Origin: Bacillus sp. SLBN-46
GTDB taxonomy: Bacteria > Bacillota > Bacilli > Bacillales > Cytobacillaceae
Assembly (NCBI RefSeq): GCF_031453555.1
Contig: NZ_JAVIZM010000001.1
Location: forward strand, 2,425,001-2,489,000
Direction of reading: 5' to 3'
Length of the DNA stretch: 64,000 nucleotides
Made by a program: the position numbers and the translations under genes. The notes beneath the pieces are model-generated. The model had not been told where the DNA came from and searched no databases. It saw nothing but the letters and a program-made list of their open reading frames with translations. Below, in pieces: positions 52,605 to 60,849 of this stretch; position 1 is the stretch's first letter; each line of letters opens with the position of its first letter.

Positions 52605-53471
52605 ATGTTTCATTTCAGAGAAGAACATTTAACAGATTTTGAAGTTAGGAAGTCGATTATAAAAGAAGGATATTCTATTAGAGAAGTTTATTATGAAAGC
52701 CCTTACAACAGGTGCGTGAAAGCCTTTCTTATTGTGCCTAATCAAACAAGTTCACATCCTGCTGTGGTTTTTATGCATCCTGGTCAGGAAAATAGAAAAA
52801 GTTTTTATAAGGAAGCTACATTGCTAGCTGAAAAGGGGTTTGTTTCTCTAATTATTGAATCTCCGTTTTTGGTAGACTGTCATCAAGAAGGGAAACAATA
52901 TAAAAAATTCATTCAAACAATAGAGCCGTTGGTGGATATTCAAAATTACACTCAAATGATAATGGATATAAGGCGTGGGATTACTTTTCTTAGTAAACTA
53001 GAATTTGTAGATGCGAACCGAATAGCATACGTCGGACACGGATTCGGCGCTACATGGGGAGGAGTGCTTGCCGGCATTGAAAACCGAATTAAGGCTTTTG
53101 TTTTAATAGCTGGTGCCTCCAAAACCTCATCCTGGCATATGACTAGTGAACATCCAATGGCTGTTTTAATTCGGAGTTTTTTGCCACCAGAACGGTTTGA
53201 TTTTTTTATTTCAAATTTACGTAAATTCGATGCCACCCATTATATTAAAAATGCAGCCCCTGCTTCTATTTATTTTCAATTTGCAAAAAATGATGAATAT
53301 GTTGATTGTGACCAGGCAACTTCCTTTTATAATACAGCAAGCTCTCCGAAAAAAATAACTTGGTATCAAACAGACCATGGATTCTCACAGTGTGAAGAAG
53401 CATTTTTAGATCGCCATAATTGGCTTCTTGATAAGATTGGACTACCTAATGACATCTTTGTAACGGAATAA
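52605..53471 (+). CDS. Alpha/beta-hydrolase-fold protein without the Ser nucleophile
   Basis: A 288-residue alpha/beta-hydrolase (dienelactone hydrolase-like region). The core strand SHPAVVFMHPGQENRKSFY and the C-terminal FAKNDEYVD (acid) and QTDHGF (His) are present. The nucleophile elbow, expected G-x-S-x-G, reads GHGFG with Gly146 in the Ser position (GGA codon). It may be catalytically inactive or use another mechanism. The ATG follows TGGAGGCGGTGTACA. Monocistronic. Confidence 0.75.
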   Translation: MFHFREEHLTDFEVRKSIIKEGYSIREVYYESPYNRCVKAFLIVPNQTSSHPAVVFMHPGQENRKSFYKEATLLAEKGFVSLIIESPFLVDCHQEGKQYKKFIQTIEPLVDIQNYTQMIMDIRRGITFLSKLEFVDANRIAYVGHGFGATWGGVLAGIENRIKAFVLIAGASKTSSWHMTSEHPMAVLIRSFLPPERFDFFISNLRKFDATHYIKNAAPASIYFQFAKNDEYVDCDQATSFYNTASSPKKITWYQTDHGFSQCEEAFLDRHNWLLDKIGLPNDIFVTE

Positions 53472-53519
53472 ACAGTAAACTAAAATTAATTCGCTTACAA
53501 ACGGGAATTTTGTTGAAAA

Positions 53520-53548
53520 TTGCTTCATTGAATGGTATTTTATATAAT
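53520..53548 (+). promoter_or_regulatory. asnS promoter
   Basis: TTGCTT (53520-53525) and TATAAT (53543-53548) with 17 bases between. Transcription would start near 53555, giving a leader of about 150 bases that contains the terminator at 53590. Confidence 0.6.
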
Positions 53549-53589
53549 ATTGAAGGGATAAAAGAAAAACAAGGATAGTCAGTGAATTT

Positions 53590-53626
53590 TACCTTTCGTC
53601 CCAATGGGGATGGGAGGTTTTTTATT
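53590..53626 (+). terminator. Terminator-like hairpin in the asnS leader
   Basis: ACCTTTCGTCCC (53590-53601) pairs with GGGATGGGAGGT (53606-53617), with three G-U pairs and an AATG loop, followed by TTTTTTATTT. It sits between the asnS promoter and its start, so it is an attenuator candidate. No T-box consensus is visible. Confidence 0.6.
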
Positions 53627-53707
53627 TCGTCACCTATGGGCAAAGTTGGAGTCCATTCACACTGGCTAATAAATGAACTTTATACATATGATTTAGGAGG
53701 AACCACT

Positions 53708-55099
53708 ATGAAACAGACCTTAATCAAGGATTTGTACAGAAACACAGAAAGTTATGTGGAACAAAAGGTGCAATTATCAGGATGGATTCGTACCATCCGT
53801 GATTCCAAAACTTTTGGTTTTATTGAATTAAATGATGGTAGCTTCTTTAAAGGAGTTCAAATCGTTTTTGACGAGCAATTAAATAATTTTAAAGAAGTTA
53901 CAAAGCTTCCGATAAGTTCAACGATTAAAATAGAAGGAGACTTTATTTATACTCCTCAAGCAAAGCAACCCTTTGAAATTAAAGCAACTGAGATTACTAT
54001 TGAAGGTACCTCAAATGTAGATTATCCGTTACAAAAGAAAAGACATACATTTGAATACCTTAGAACGATTGCCCATTTACGACCAAGAACTAACACATTT
54101 GCGGCTGTCTTTCGGGTGAGATCATTGGCAGCATATGCTATCCATAAATTCTTCCAAGATAAAGGATTTGTATATGTCCACTCGCCGATTATCACTGGAA
54201 GTGATACGGAAGGTGCGGGTGAAATGTTCCGTGTGACGACATTAGATTTGGAAAATCTTCCGAAAAATGAAGAAGGAAAAACGGATACAACAAAGGATTT
54301 CTTCAGTAAGGAGTCTAACTTAACTGTAAGTGGACAGCTTTCAGCTGAAGCATTTGCTTTAGCTTTCCGTAATGTTTATACCTTTGGACCAACCTTTAGA
54401 GCTGAGAACTCTAATACCGCTCGACACGCAGCGGAGTTTTGGATGATTGAACCAGAGGTCGCTTTTGCGGAACTTCCTGATATTATGGATCTTGCAGAAG
54501 AAATGGTTAAGTATGTTATTGGTTATGTAATTGAAGAAGCACCTGAAGAAATGAACTTCTTCAATAGCTTCGTTGAAAAAGGCCTATTAGATCGCTTAAA
54601 TAATGCCTTTACGGCAGATTTCGGCAGAGTGACATATACAGAAGCCATTAATCTGTTAAAAGAATCAGGTGAAAATTTTGCTTATCCAATTGAATGGGGA
54701 GCAGACCTACAAACAGAACACGAGCGATATCTGTGCGAAAAAGTTTTCCAAAAGCCAGTATTTGTTACTGATTATCCAAAAGAAATTAAAGCCTTCTATA
54801 TGAGATTGAACGAAGATAATAAAACAGTTGCTGCAACTGACTTATTAGTACCAGGAATTGGAGAGTTAATTGGAGGCAGCCAGCGTGAAGAACGTGAAGA
54901 TATTTTAGCTGGGAAAATTAATGAACTTGGTATGAATGAGGAAGATTACTGGTGGTACTTAGAGCTAAGAAAATACGGCGGAACTAAACATTCTGGTTAT
55001 GGCCTTGGATTTGAACGTTTAATTATGTACTTAACTGGTATGACAAACATCAGAGATGTCATTCCATTCCCAAGAACTCCAGGAAATGCAGAATTTTAA
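53708..55099 (+). CDS. asnS: Asparagine-tRNA ligase
   Basis: A 463-residue class IIb aminoacyl-tRNA synthetase that charges tRNA(Asn). The N-terminal OB-fold ([20 protein letters not shown]) binds the anticodon. Class II motif 2 is [20 protein letters not shown], and motif 3 is [14 protein letters not shown]. The insertion [19 protein letters not shown] marks the longer, E. coli-like type; Bacillus also has a shorter AsnS elsewhere. The ATG follows TAGGAGGAACCACT. The leader contains a promoter and a terminator hairpin. Confidence 0.93.
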   Translation: MKQTLIKDLYRNTESYVEQKVQLSGWIRTIRDSKTFGFIELNDGSFFKGVQIVFDEQLNNFKEVTKLPISSTIKIEGDFIYTPQAKQPFEIKATEITIEGTSNVDYPLQKKRHTFEYLRTIAHLRPRTNTFAAVFRVRSLAAYAIHKFFQDKGFVYVHSPIITGSDTEGAGEMFRVTTLDLENLPKNEEGKTDTTKDFFSKESNLTVSGQLSAEAFALAFRNVYTFGPTFRAENSNTARHAAEFWMIEPEVAFAELPDIMDLAEEMVKYVIGYVIEEAPEEMNFFNSFVEKGLLDRLNNAFTADFGRVTYTEAINLLKESGENFAYPIEWGADLQTEHERYLCEKVFQKPVFVTDYPKEIKAFYMRLNEDNKTVAATDLLVPGIGELIGGSQREEREDILAGKINELGMNEEDYWWYLELRKYGGTKHSGYGLGFERLIMYLTGMTNIRDVIPFPRTPGNAEF

Positions 55100-55104
55100 G
55101 CCAA

Positions 55105-55138
55105 AAAAGACCAATTCATTCAGTGGATTGGTCTTTTT
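55105..55138 (+). terminator. Terminator of asnS
   Basis: AAAAGACCAAT (55105-55115) pairs with ATTGGTCTTTT (55127-55137). Confidence 0.87.
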
Positions 55139-55157
55139 GTGAATGCTTGTGCTTTTC

Positions 55158-55325
55158 TTACTGTAATTCTTCTTCAAAATAAAATGTACCTGGGTGCTCT
55201 TTAACGGTATAGGAATATCTCTTCATATTTTTTACATATTGCCATTTTAAGATGGTGACCATTTCACCAGTTTCTTTAATATTTACAGTTTGGCCGCTAC
55301 TATATCGGTTATTTGAATTCTTCAT
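55158..55325 (-). CDS. Small protein of 55 residues, unknown
   Basis: The ATG at 55325 follows AAGGGGTGTAATTAA and opens a 55-residue frame starting MKNSNNRYSSGQTVNIKETG and ending TFYFEEELQ. Alternating hydrophobic and polar residues suggest a small beta-barrel (GQTVNI-GEMVTILKW-YSYTV-TFYFEE), as in SH3-like or KOW-type folds. No family recognised. Divergent from the XRE gene, convergent with asnS. Confidence 0.6.
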   Translation of the reverse strand: MKNSNNRYSSGQTVNIKETGEMVTILKWQYVKNMKRYSYTVKEHPGTFYFEEELQ

Positions 55326-55488
55326 TTAATTACACCCCTTCTATATTACAATTTAAGTATAACACAAATTAATTTATTCTATTTGTCCTTCATTTAGGTT
55401 ATACTATAAAGTTAAAAATTGGAATCAATTCCTTTTCCTTTCATTTTTAACGCAACTATGGTATGATAAAAAAAAGTGAGGTGTCATT

Positions 55489-55707
55489 TTGACAAATTAT
55501 AAAGCAAAAAAGAGTAACCTCAAGGCCTTATTATCCAAAAACGGCATGGACTTGGTTGGTTTGGAAAAGAATACTAATATACCTCGAAGTCAACTCAATG
55601 ACTATTTATCCAAGAAGGTAATGAGTTTAAATTCTGCTATGACCATCTCCAAAGAATTGAATTGCAAGATTGAAGATTTATATGTATGGACTGCTGAAGA
55701 AGCTTAA
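55489..55707 (+). CDS. XRE-family helix-turn-helix protein
   Basis: A 72-residue Cro/C1-type DNA-binding protein (LKALLSKNGMDLVGLEKNTN, IPRSQLNDYLSKKVMSLNSA, MTISKELNCKIEDLY). It consists only of the HTH, without an effector domain. The start is a TTG after GTGAGGTGTCATT. Targets unknown; isolated HTH proteins like this often regulate themselves or a nearby gene. Confidence 0.78.
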   Translation: MTNYKAKKSNLKALLSKNGMDLVGLEKNTNIPRSQLNDYLSKKVMSLNSAMTISKELNCKIEDLYVWTAEEA

Positions 55708-55715
55708 TCTTAAAG

Positions 55716-55750
55716 AAAAAAAACAGACTCATGTGAGTCTGTTTTTTTTT
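55716..55750. terminator. Bidirectional terminator between the XRE and lysP genes
   Basis: AAACAGACTC and GAGTCTGTTT form a perfect stem around ATGT, with A and T runs on both sides. Confidence 0.87.
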
Positions 55751-55766
55751 TAGTTTTTCAACAATT

Positions 55767-57248
55767 TTAGTTAGACAAATCACATTTATCTAAAGGAATT
55801 ACTTTAGTTTTCTTTGTAAATTTGTATCCCAACCATAAGATAAGGAAAAGCGGTAATCCAATATAAGAGACCAACACACCATTCCAATCGATAGTGCTTC
55901 CAATAAAGGCTGAATAGTTTTGTCCTAAAACAACAAATCCGCAGACAGCAAAAGCGAAAATAGGACCGAAAGGGAAAAATTTTGATTTATATGGTAATAA
56001 ACTTAAATCCTTTCCTTGCGCTATAAAGGCTTTTCTGAATCGATAGTGACAGATTGCAATTCCAAGCCAAGCAATAAAGCCGGACATACCTGAAGCATTT
56101 AATAACCAGACATAAACCGTGCCATCTCCGAAGAAAGAGGCAAGAAAGGCCAGAGTACCGACTAAAGTTGTTGCAAATAGAGCATTGACAGGTACACCAT
56201 TTTTATTTAGTTTCCCTAGAAACTTGGGAGCTTTTCCTTCACGTGCTAAGTCCCAGAGCATTCGGGTAGAAGCGTACATACCAGAATTACCAGCAGATAA
56301 AACTGCTGTTAAGATAACCGCGTTCATTACTGAAGCAGCAAAAGCAATTCCTGCCTTTTGAAAGACAAGAGTAAAGGGACTAACCGTAACATCGCCATTT
56401 GCTAAATTTTCATTTGTAAAAGGGATAAGAAGTCCGATTACTAAAATAGCTAGTACATAAAATAAAAGAATGCGCCAAAATACTTGTTTCACTGCTCGTG
56501 GAATAGCTTTCTTTGGATCCTCCGTCTCACCAGCAGCAACACCTAAAAGCTCTGTTCCTTGGAAGGAGAAGCCAGCTGCCATAAAAATTCCTAGCATTGC
56601 CATGAAACCACCATGGAAAGGAGCGTCACCAACTGTGAAATTTTTGAAGCCGATTGCTTCATCTCCCATTATACCGAAAATCATTAGTGTACCAATTATG
56701 ATAAAGACAATAACCGTTACTACCTTTATTAATGAAAACCAGTATTCTGCTTCACCAAATCCTTTAACAGAAAGATAATTTAATAGAAACATGATGACTA
56801 AAAAGATTCCACTCCAAATGAAGGATGGTGTTTGTGGGAACCAAAATTTCATGATCATCGTAACAGCTGCTAACTCGGCTGCAATGGTAATTGCCCAGTT
56901 ATACCAGTAATTCCAACCTAGTGCAAAACCTAAGGAAGGATCGACGAATTTAGTTGCATACGTACTAAAGCTTCCAGCAACGGGCATATAGGCTCCCATC
57001 TCTGCTAACCCCTGCATCAAAAAGTAAACCATTAGACCAATAATAATATAGGAGAGAATAGCTCCGCCTGGTCCTGCAGAATGTATGGCCCCGCCACTGG
57101 CAAGGAATAAACCTGTACCAATTGTTCCTCCAAGAGAAATCATGGTAAGGTGACGAGATTTAAGGCTTCGTCTTAACTCTGAGGGTTCTTTTTTAGGTGA
57201 TAAATCACCATTATATTCATTTTCTTTTAATACTTTTGCTGTTTGCAT
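55767..57248 (-). CDS. lysP: Lysine permease (APC family, LysP-like)
   Basis: A 493-residue, twelve-segment amino acid permease. N-terminal KSRHLTMISLGGTIGTGLFLASGGAI is the APC signature, and GFSFQGTELLGVAAGETEDPKK is the LysP/GabP-like loop. The substrate is taken as lysine because the transcript begins with a lysine riboswitch (57386-57547) and a terminator (57303-57335). The ATG at 57248 follows AAAAGGAGTAAAGATA. A longer open frame to 57437 is rejected, since it would translate the riboswitch. The convergent XRE gene shares its terminator. Confidence 0.9.
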   Translation of the reverse strand: MQTAKVLKENEYNGDLSPKKEPSELRRSLKSRHLTMISLGGTIGTGLFLASGGAIHSAGPGGAILSYIIIGLMVYFLMQGLAEMGAYMPVAGSFSTYATKFVDPSLGFALGWNYWYNWAITIAAELAAVTMIMKFWFPQTPSFIWSGIFLVIMFLLNYLSVKGFGEAEYWFSLIKVVTVIVFIIIGTLMIFGIMGDEAIGFKNFTVGDAPFHGGFMAMLGIFMAAGFSFQGTELLGVAAGETEDPKKAIPRAVKQVFWRILLFYVLAILVIGLLIPFTNENLANGDVTVSPFTLVFQKAGIAFAASVMNAVILTAVLSAGNSGMYASTRMLWDLAREGKAPKFLGKLNKNGVPVNALFATTLVGTLAFLASFFGDGTVYVWLLNASGMSGFIAWLGIAICHYRFRKAFIAQGKDLSLLPYKSKFFPFGPIFAFAVCGFVVLGQNYSAFIGSTIDWNGVLVSYIGLPLFLILWLGYKFTKKTKVIPLDKCDLSN

Positions 57249-57302
57249 TATCTTTACTCCTTTTTTGTTTTCTTTCTTTTTTTTCGAGAAGGAGTTTGGA
57301 AT

Positions 57303-57335
57303 AAAAAATGCCATCGAAGTAGAATCGATGGCATT
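57303..57335 (-). terminator. Attenuator terminator of the lysine riboswitch
   Basis: AATGCCATCGA and TCGATGGCATT (minus strand) pair around a short loop, followed by a T run. It lies between the aptamer and lysP, so lysine binding would favour it. Confidence 0.87.
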
Positions 57336-57385
57336 ATCAATACCCCGCATCATACCTTCCGAAAGATAGCTCAACACGAATGGCT

Positions 57386-57547
57386 GGTAGGTCCAATTCG
57401 TGACAGTTCTGTTCCTATTTGGAGACAGCCCCAGCATGCTTTGTCAGAGAGTAAAGCACACTTCGGCAGTTTTTCCTTTCAAACGGAGTCAAAAATGTCT
57501 TCTGCATCTCATCCGCCTTACTAATAAAAACCGCGACCTCTACCTCA
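57386..57547 (-). promoter_or_regulatory. Lysine riboswitch (L box)
   Basis: Read on the minus strand, the leader shows the L-box landmarks in order: GAGGTAGAGGTCGCGG at the 5' end, AGTAAGG, GGAAAAACTGCCGAAG (the conserved GCCGAAG core), GCTGGGGCTG, and a 3' strand GGACCTACC that closes P1. It is followed by a terminator before lysP. It should turn the permease off when lysine is plentiful. Confidence 0.92.
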
Positions 57548-57591
57548 TCGGTTTGATGAGGATTTAGCTTATGAAATTAATATATTTCTAA

Positions 57592-57619
57592 AGTATAAAT
57601 AATATCGTACATTTGTCAA
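57592..57619 (-). promoter_or_regulatory. lysP promoter
   Basis: On the minus strand TTGACA (57614-57619) and TATACT (57592-57597) are 16 bases apart; the riboswitch begins about 40 bases downstream. Confidence 0.65.
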
Positions 57620-57772
57620 TATATTTTTCTTGAATAACTTTTTTACTCATTCAAGCCAACATTAATTGACAGATAATTAAATCTTTTGGAAAAAAACTAT
57701 TAAATTTACTTTAAAAATGATAATCGGTATTATTTTTAAATATAATGATGGCAGGTATTCGGAGGTATTTTC

Positions 57773-58588
57773 ATGCGGATTTTTGGACTTATTACGGGAT
57801 CACTAATTGTTGTACTAGCCTTTAACCTTTTTTTAATACCTCACGAAGTGTTAAGCAGTGGACTGAGTGGGATTTCCATGATAGTAGGTATGGTTACACC
57901 ACTAAATACTGGGTTAGCAAATTTCCTTTTGAATTTTCCGTTACTGGTTATTGGGTACAAAATGTTAGGCAAAAAATTTATTATGAACTCGATCTTTTCA
58001 GTGCTCATCATATCAGTTGGGCTCTATGTAATACCTGTCTATGAAATTGCAAATGATAGGATTTTGTCTTCCATTTTTGGCGGCGCTTTAACAGGTCTTG
58101 GGGTGGGTATTGTCTTCCGAAGTTCTGGTTCTACAGGTGGCTTTGATATTATTGGTATGATTGTTTCGAGAAAAAAGGACTTTCCAATAGGTGCACTTCT
58201 ATCAGGTATGAACGCAGTTGTTATTTTGATAAGTGGATTTATGTTTAACTGGGATGCTGCACTGAATACCTTAGTATCTATTTTTGTAACAGGTAAAGTA
58301 GTTGATGCCATCTATACAGACCATGCTAAGCTAACGATAATGATCATCACAGATAAAGGTGAAGAGATGAGATCACATCTGTTAACCAATCTGTACCGAG
58401 GATTGACAATTATGGATGGAGTTGGAGGCTACTCTAATAATAAACGAAATGTATTAATAACAGTGATCTCACGATATGAACTGAATGAAATTAAAAATCT
58501 CATTGTTGAAGTAGATCCTACAGCATTCGTCAATATAACTGAAACGATAGAAGTAATGGGACTGTTTCATCGTCCTAGTCCCTCATAA
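57773..58588 (+). CDS. YitT family membrane protein (DUF161/DUF2179)
   Basis: A 271-residue protein with about five or six N-terminal membrane segments (FGLITGSLIVVLAFNLFLIP, GSTGGFDIIGMIVSRKKDFP) and a C-terminal soluble DUF2179 domain (TIMIITDKGEEMRSHLLTN, YRGLTIMDGVGGYSNNKRN, VDPTAFVNITETIEVMG). This is the YitT family, whose transport or signalling role is unresolved. The ATG follows TTCGGAGGTATTTTC. Confidence 0.88.
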   Translation: MRIFGLITGSLIVVLAFNLFLIPHEVLSSGLSGISMIVGMVTPLNTGLANFLLNFPLLVIGYKMLGKKFIMNSIFSVLIISVGLYVIPVYEIANDRILSSIFGGALTGLGVGIVFRSSGSTGGFDIIGMIVSRKKDFPIGALLSGMNAVVILISGFMFNWDAALNTLVSIFVTGKVVDAIYTDHAKLTIMIITDKGEEMRSHLLTNLYRGLTIMDGVGGYSNNKRNVLITVISRYELNEIKNLIVEVDPTAFVNITETIEVMGLFHRPSPS

Positions 58589-58589
58589 A

Positions 58590-58630
58590 AAAAATGGGCC
58601 TGCACTATACTTATAGTGAGGCCCATTTTT
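58590..58630. terminator. Bidirectional terminator between YitT and YvbH
   Basis: AAAATGGGCCTGCACTAT pairs with ATAGTGAGGCCCATTTT with one mismatch around ACTT, with T and A runs on either side. Confidence 0.87.
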
Positions 58631-58632
58631 TA

Positions 58633-59247
58633 TCAATTATTAATGTATTTTTCAAATACAAAACCAAAATCTTTCACACAATACTGTTTTTTACTATCTT
58701 CTAACCATTGAAAAGCTGCTTGGTTCAGCATTTTAAATTGAACAACTAAATTGCTATCTGGACTGGTTATTCGACCTAGAGTAGTAGAGGCAACATCAAG
58801 GCTTTGTTTGGCAAATTGAAGACTAATTTCATTTTCATGAGATATTTCAGCAATTTTTATCAAAGCTTTATATAAATCTTTCACTTCCTCAATATGCTTC
58901 TTATGAATGTCAATTGAGAAAGGCTGTGAGCCAATTTTAAACTTAATTTCAACATCAAGGTCTACAGTCCCAGCTGTTTCAAGTTTAACATCAGAAATTT
59001 GATTGGTTGCAAAGCTATATCGATGCAGCATACGCTTCTTGCTTGTAGCACTTGTACCATCAAGGTGAATTAGGGCGTTATTTGTAAAACAATATTCATC
59101 CGATTTTGATTTAATTAGAAAATAAATCTTCTCATTATCTTCGTGCATAACATAATCATCAGCATCAACCTTATCATAATTCTCTGGTTTAATAACAGAA
59201 CCAACATCACTTAATCCTAAAATATCAGCAGCTACTTTTCCAAACAT
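58633..59247 (-). CDS. yvbH: PH domain-containing protein, YvbH-like
   Basis: A 204-residue soluble protein with a bacterial pleckstrin-homology domain (about residues 1-125) and a YvbH-type C-terminal helical extension (about 130-204, with NQAAFQWLEDSKKQY near the end). Length equals Bacillus subtilis YvbH. N-terminus is MFGKVAADILGLSDVGSVIK. The ATG at 59247 follows GAGGTTGAGGGA; an in-frame upstream ATG at 59304 would add an unlikely extension. Function not known. Confidence 0.85.
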   Translation of the reverse strand: MFGKVAADILGLSDVGSVIKPENYDKVDADDYVMHEDNEKIYFLIKSKSDEYCFTNNALIHLDGTSATSKKRMLHRYSFATNQISDVKLETAGTVDLDVEIKFKIGSQPFSIDIHKKHIEEVKDLYKALIKIAEISHENEISLQFAKQSLDVASTTLGRITSPDSNLVVQFKMLNQAAFQWLEDSKKQYCVKDFGFVFEKYINN

Positions 59248-59366
59248 TCCCTCAACCTCACTTTTTAAGAATCTTGACATACATATGTACGAACGAAGCG
59301 GCATAAAGTTTCACAACTATTGTTTAAGATTTTGAACTACAAAACACTTTATGATCATAATGGTCA

Positions 59367-59395
59367 TTGTATGAGTTAACAGTGTTACGGATAAT
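59367..59395 (+). promoter_or_regulatory. Promoter for the MFS exporter transcript
   Basis: TTGTAT (59367-59372) and GATAAT (59390-59395) are 17 bases apart. Transcription would begin near 59402, giving a leader of about 100 bases that contains the start-stop element and stem at 59436-59500. Confidence 0.45.
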
Positions 59396-59435
59396 TAAGA
59401 AATTTGTTAAACTTAGAAATGAATCTAATGTGAAT

Positions 59436-59500
59436 GGAGGTAGGCCAATGTAAGCACCTTTACTTTTTTTATAAAAATTTAATAAAAAGTGAGGGTGCTT
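59436..59500 (+). promoter_or_regulatory. Start-stop leader ORF plus RBS-sequestering stem (translational attenuator)
   Basis: A strong GGAGG (59436-59440) is followed after seven bases by ATG (59448-59450) and at once by TAA (59451-59453), a one-codon ORF. From 59452 a stem forms: AAGCACCTTTACTTTTT (59452-59468) pairs with AAAAAGTGAGGGTGCTT (59484-59500), 17 pairs with two G-U. It contains the exporter's own site GAGGG (59491-59495), which precedes the ATG at 59503. A ribosome held at 59448-59453 would cover the 5' arm and free that site. The layout is that of erm/cat translational attenuators, except that the leader peptide is a single Met. Confidence 0.7.
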
Positions 59501-59502
59501 TT

Positions 59503-60732
59503 ATGTCCAATTTTGTTAGAAAAGAGACTTCTTTTCGGTTTCTTTGGTGTGGGCAAATATTTGCTAACCTAGGGGATATTTTGTATGTAGTTTGTTTAAT
59601 TAAGTTAATTTTTGACGCGACTGGATCAGTTACGTATATGGCGCTAGTCCCATTTTTCAATACCATTTCTTCCTTAATTAGCGGGCTATTAGCTCCGTTA
59701 ATAATAAATAAATTCAAGCTTAAATCAATCTTGTCATACTCACAAACCGGTAAAACGGTGCTTCTGCTTTTGTTATGTTTTGTTGGGGCAACTGTTGGGG
59801 AAGAAAGGTTGGTTTGGATTTATCTTCTGATTTGCCTTATATCTTTTTTAGACGGGTGGGCATCCCCAGCTCGGAACGCACTAATTCCTAGTCTAGTTGA
59901 TGAGAGTAAACTGGTGAAAACTAATAGCTTACTCTCCATATCTGATCAAATAGTCCAGCTAATTGCTTGGCCGATTGGAAGTATTTTGTTGGTATTTTCT
60001 GGTTCGACAAATATACTTTGGTTAACCTTCTTACTGTTTCTACTTTCAACCGTTTTTATGTGGCTGATTAGAGATGGTTGGAAACAATTACCTCATGGAA
60101 ACGAATCAAATATGGATGTGTTAAGAGAAGGCTGGGCAATTATTTGGAATTCGAAACAGCTTCGAATCATCAGTTTAATGAACATTCTCGAAACATTTGC
60201 TAATGGGGTATGGATTGCTGCTATCTTGTTTGTATATGTGTCGGATGCATTAAATAAAGGGGAGAGCTGGTGGGGATTTATAAATGGCTCTTTCTTTGGA
60301 GGGATGCTCTTTGGAGGGCTACTCATATATCGTTTTTCTTCCCTGATTGAAAGGAATCTTGGAAAAACCATTTTTTGGTCAACGTTTATTTTAATTGTAA
60401 TAACCTTTTTATTTGGAACTACCTCTATTCCGTGGTTTGCTCTATTTGTTTCTTTTTTATTTGGTTTTCCACAAATGGCACGTGATATTGCAGAAACAAC
60501 CATTATCCAAAAAAGCGCTCGGGAGCAACTTTTAGCAAAAGTCTATTCAGCTAGAGGAACTTTAATATTTGCAGCATTCGGCCTTTCATCCCTTGTAATG
60601 GGCTGGATTACTGAGAAATTCGGGGTGAGAGTAACATTTTTGATGGCAACCAGTTTTTATCTAGTTTCTTTTATCGTTGCATTCATTAATAAATCGGCCC
60701 TATTTGTTGAAATAAAAAAGAATAGAGATTAA
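59503..60732 (+). CDS. MFS exporter (MefA/EntS-like)
   Basis: A 409-residue, twelve-segment transporter of the MFS_3-like drug and siderophore efflux group (FRFLWCGQIFANLGDILYVV, DGWASPARNALIPSLV, PQMARDIAETTIIQKSAREQ). It would pump a small molecule out of the cell by proton antiport. The ATG at 59503 follows GAGGG at seven bases. The longer frame to 59434 is rejected because it translates the regulatory leader. The leader suggests induction by a ribosome-targeting compound. Monocistronic. Confidence 0.85.
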   Translation: MSNFVRKETSFRFLWCGQIFANLGDILYVVCLIKLIFDATGSVTYMALVPFFNTISSLISGLLAPLIINKFKLKSILSYSQTGKTVLLLLLCFVGATVGEERLVWIYLLICLISFLDGWASPARNALIPSLVDESKLVKTNSLLSISDQIVQLIAWPIGSILLVFSGSTNILWLTFLLFLLSTVFMWLIRDGWKQLPHGNESNMDVLREGWAIIWNSKQLRIISLMNILETFANGVWIAAILFVYVSDALNKGESWWGFINGSFFGGMLFGGLLIYRFSSLIERNLGKTIFWSTFILIVITFLFGTTSIPWFALFVSFLFGFPQMARDIAETTIIQKSAREQLLAKVYSARGTLIFAAFGLSSLVMGWITEKFGVRVTFLMATSFYLVSFIVAFINKSALFVEIKKNRD

Positions 60733-60740
60733 CTTCAGTT

Positions 60741-60775
60741 AAAAAACGGAAATCGCTTGATGGTTTCCGTTTTTT
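60741..60775 (+). terminator. Terminator of the MFS gene
   Basis: AAAAAACGGAAA and TTTCCGTTTTTT form a perfect stem. Confidence 0.87.
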
Positions 60776-60849
60776 AATGGAGAATACACTATATACTCTT
60801 TTAATACATAGATTATTTTAGATTTTCAGAAAAAGGAGGAATAAGAAAA

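Noticed and set aside
53555..53707. T-box riboswitch for asnS
   Set aside because: The conserved T-box sequence and specifier stem are absent and the leader is too short.
57249..57437. N-terminal extension of the lysine permease
   Set aside because: The open frame continues upstream but translates the riboswitch and its terminator; a good ribosome binding site precedes the ATG at 57248.
59434..59502. Longer MFS start upstream of 59503
   Set aside because: The extra codons lie in the leader hairpin, start inside the leader's GGAGG site, and have no ribosome binding site of their own.
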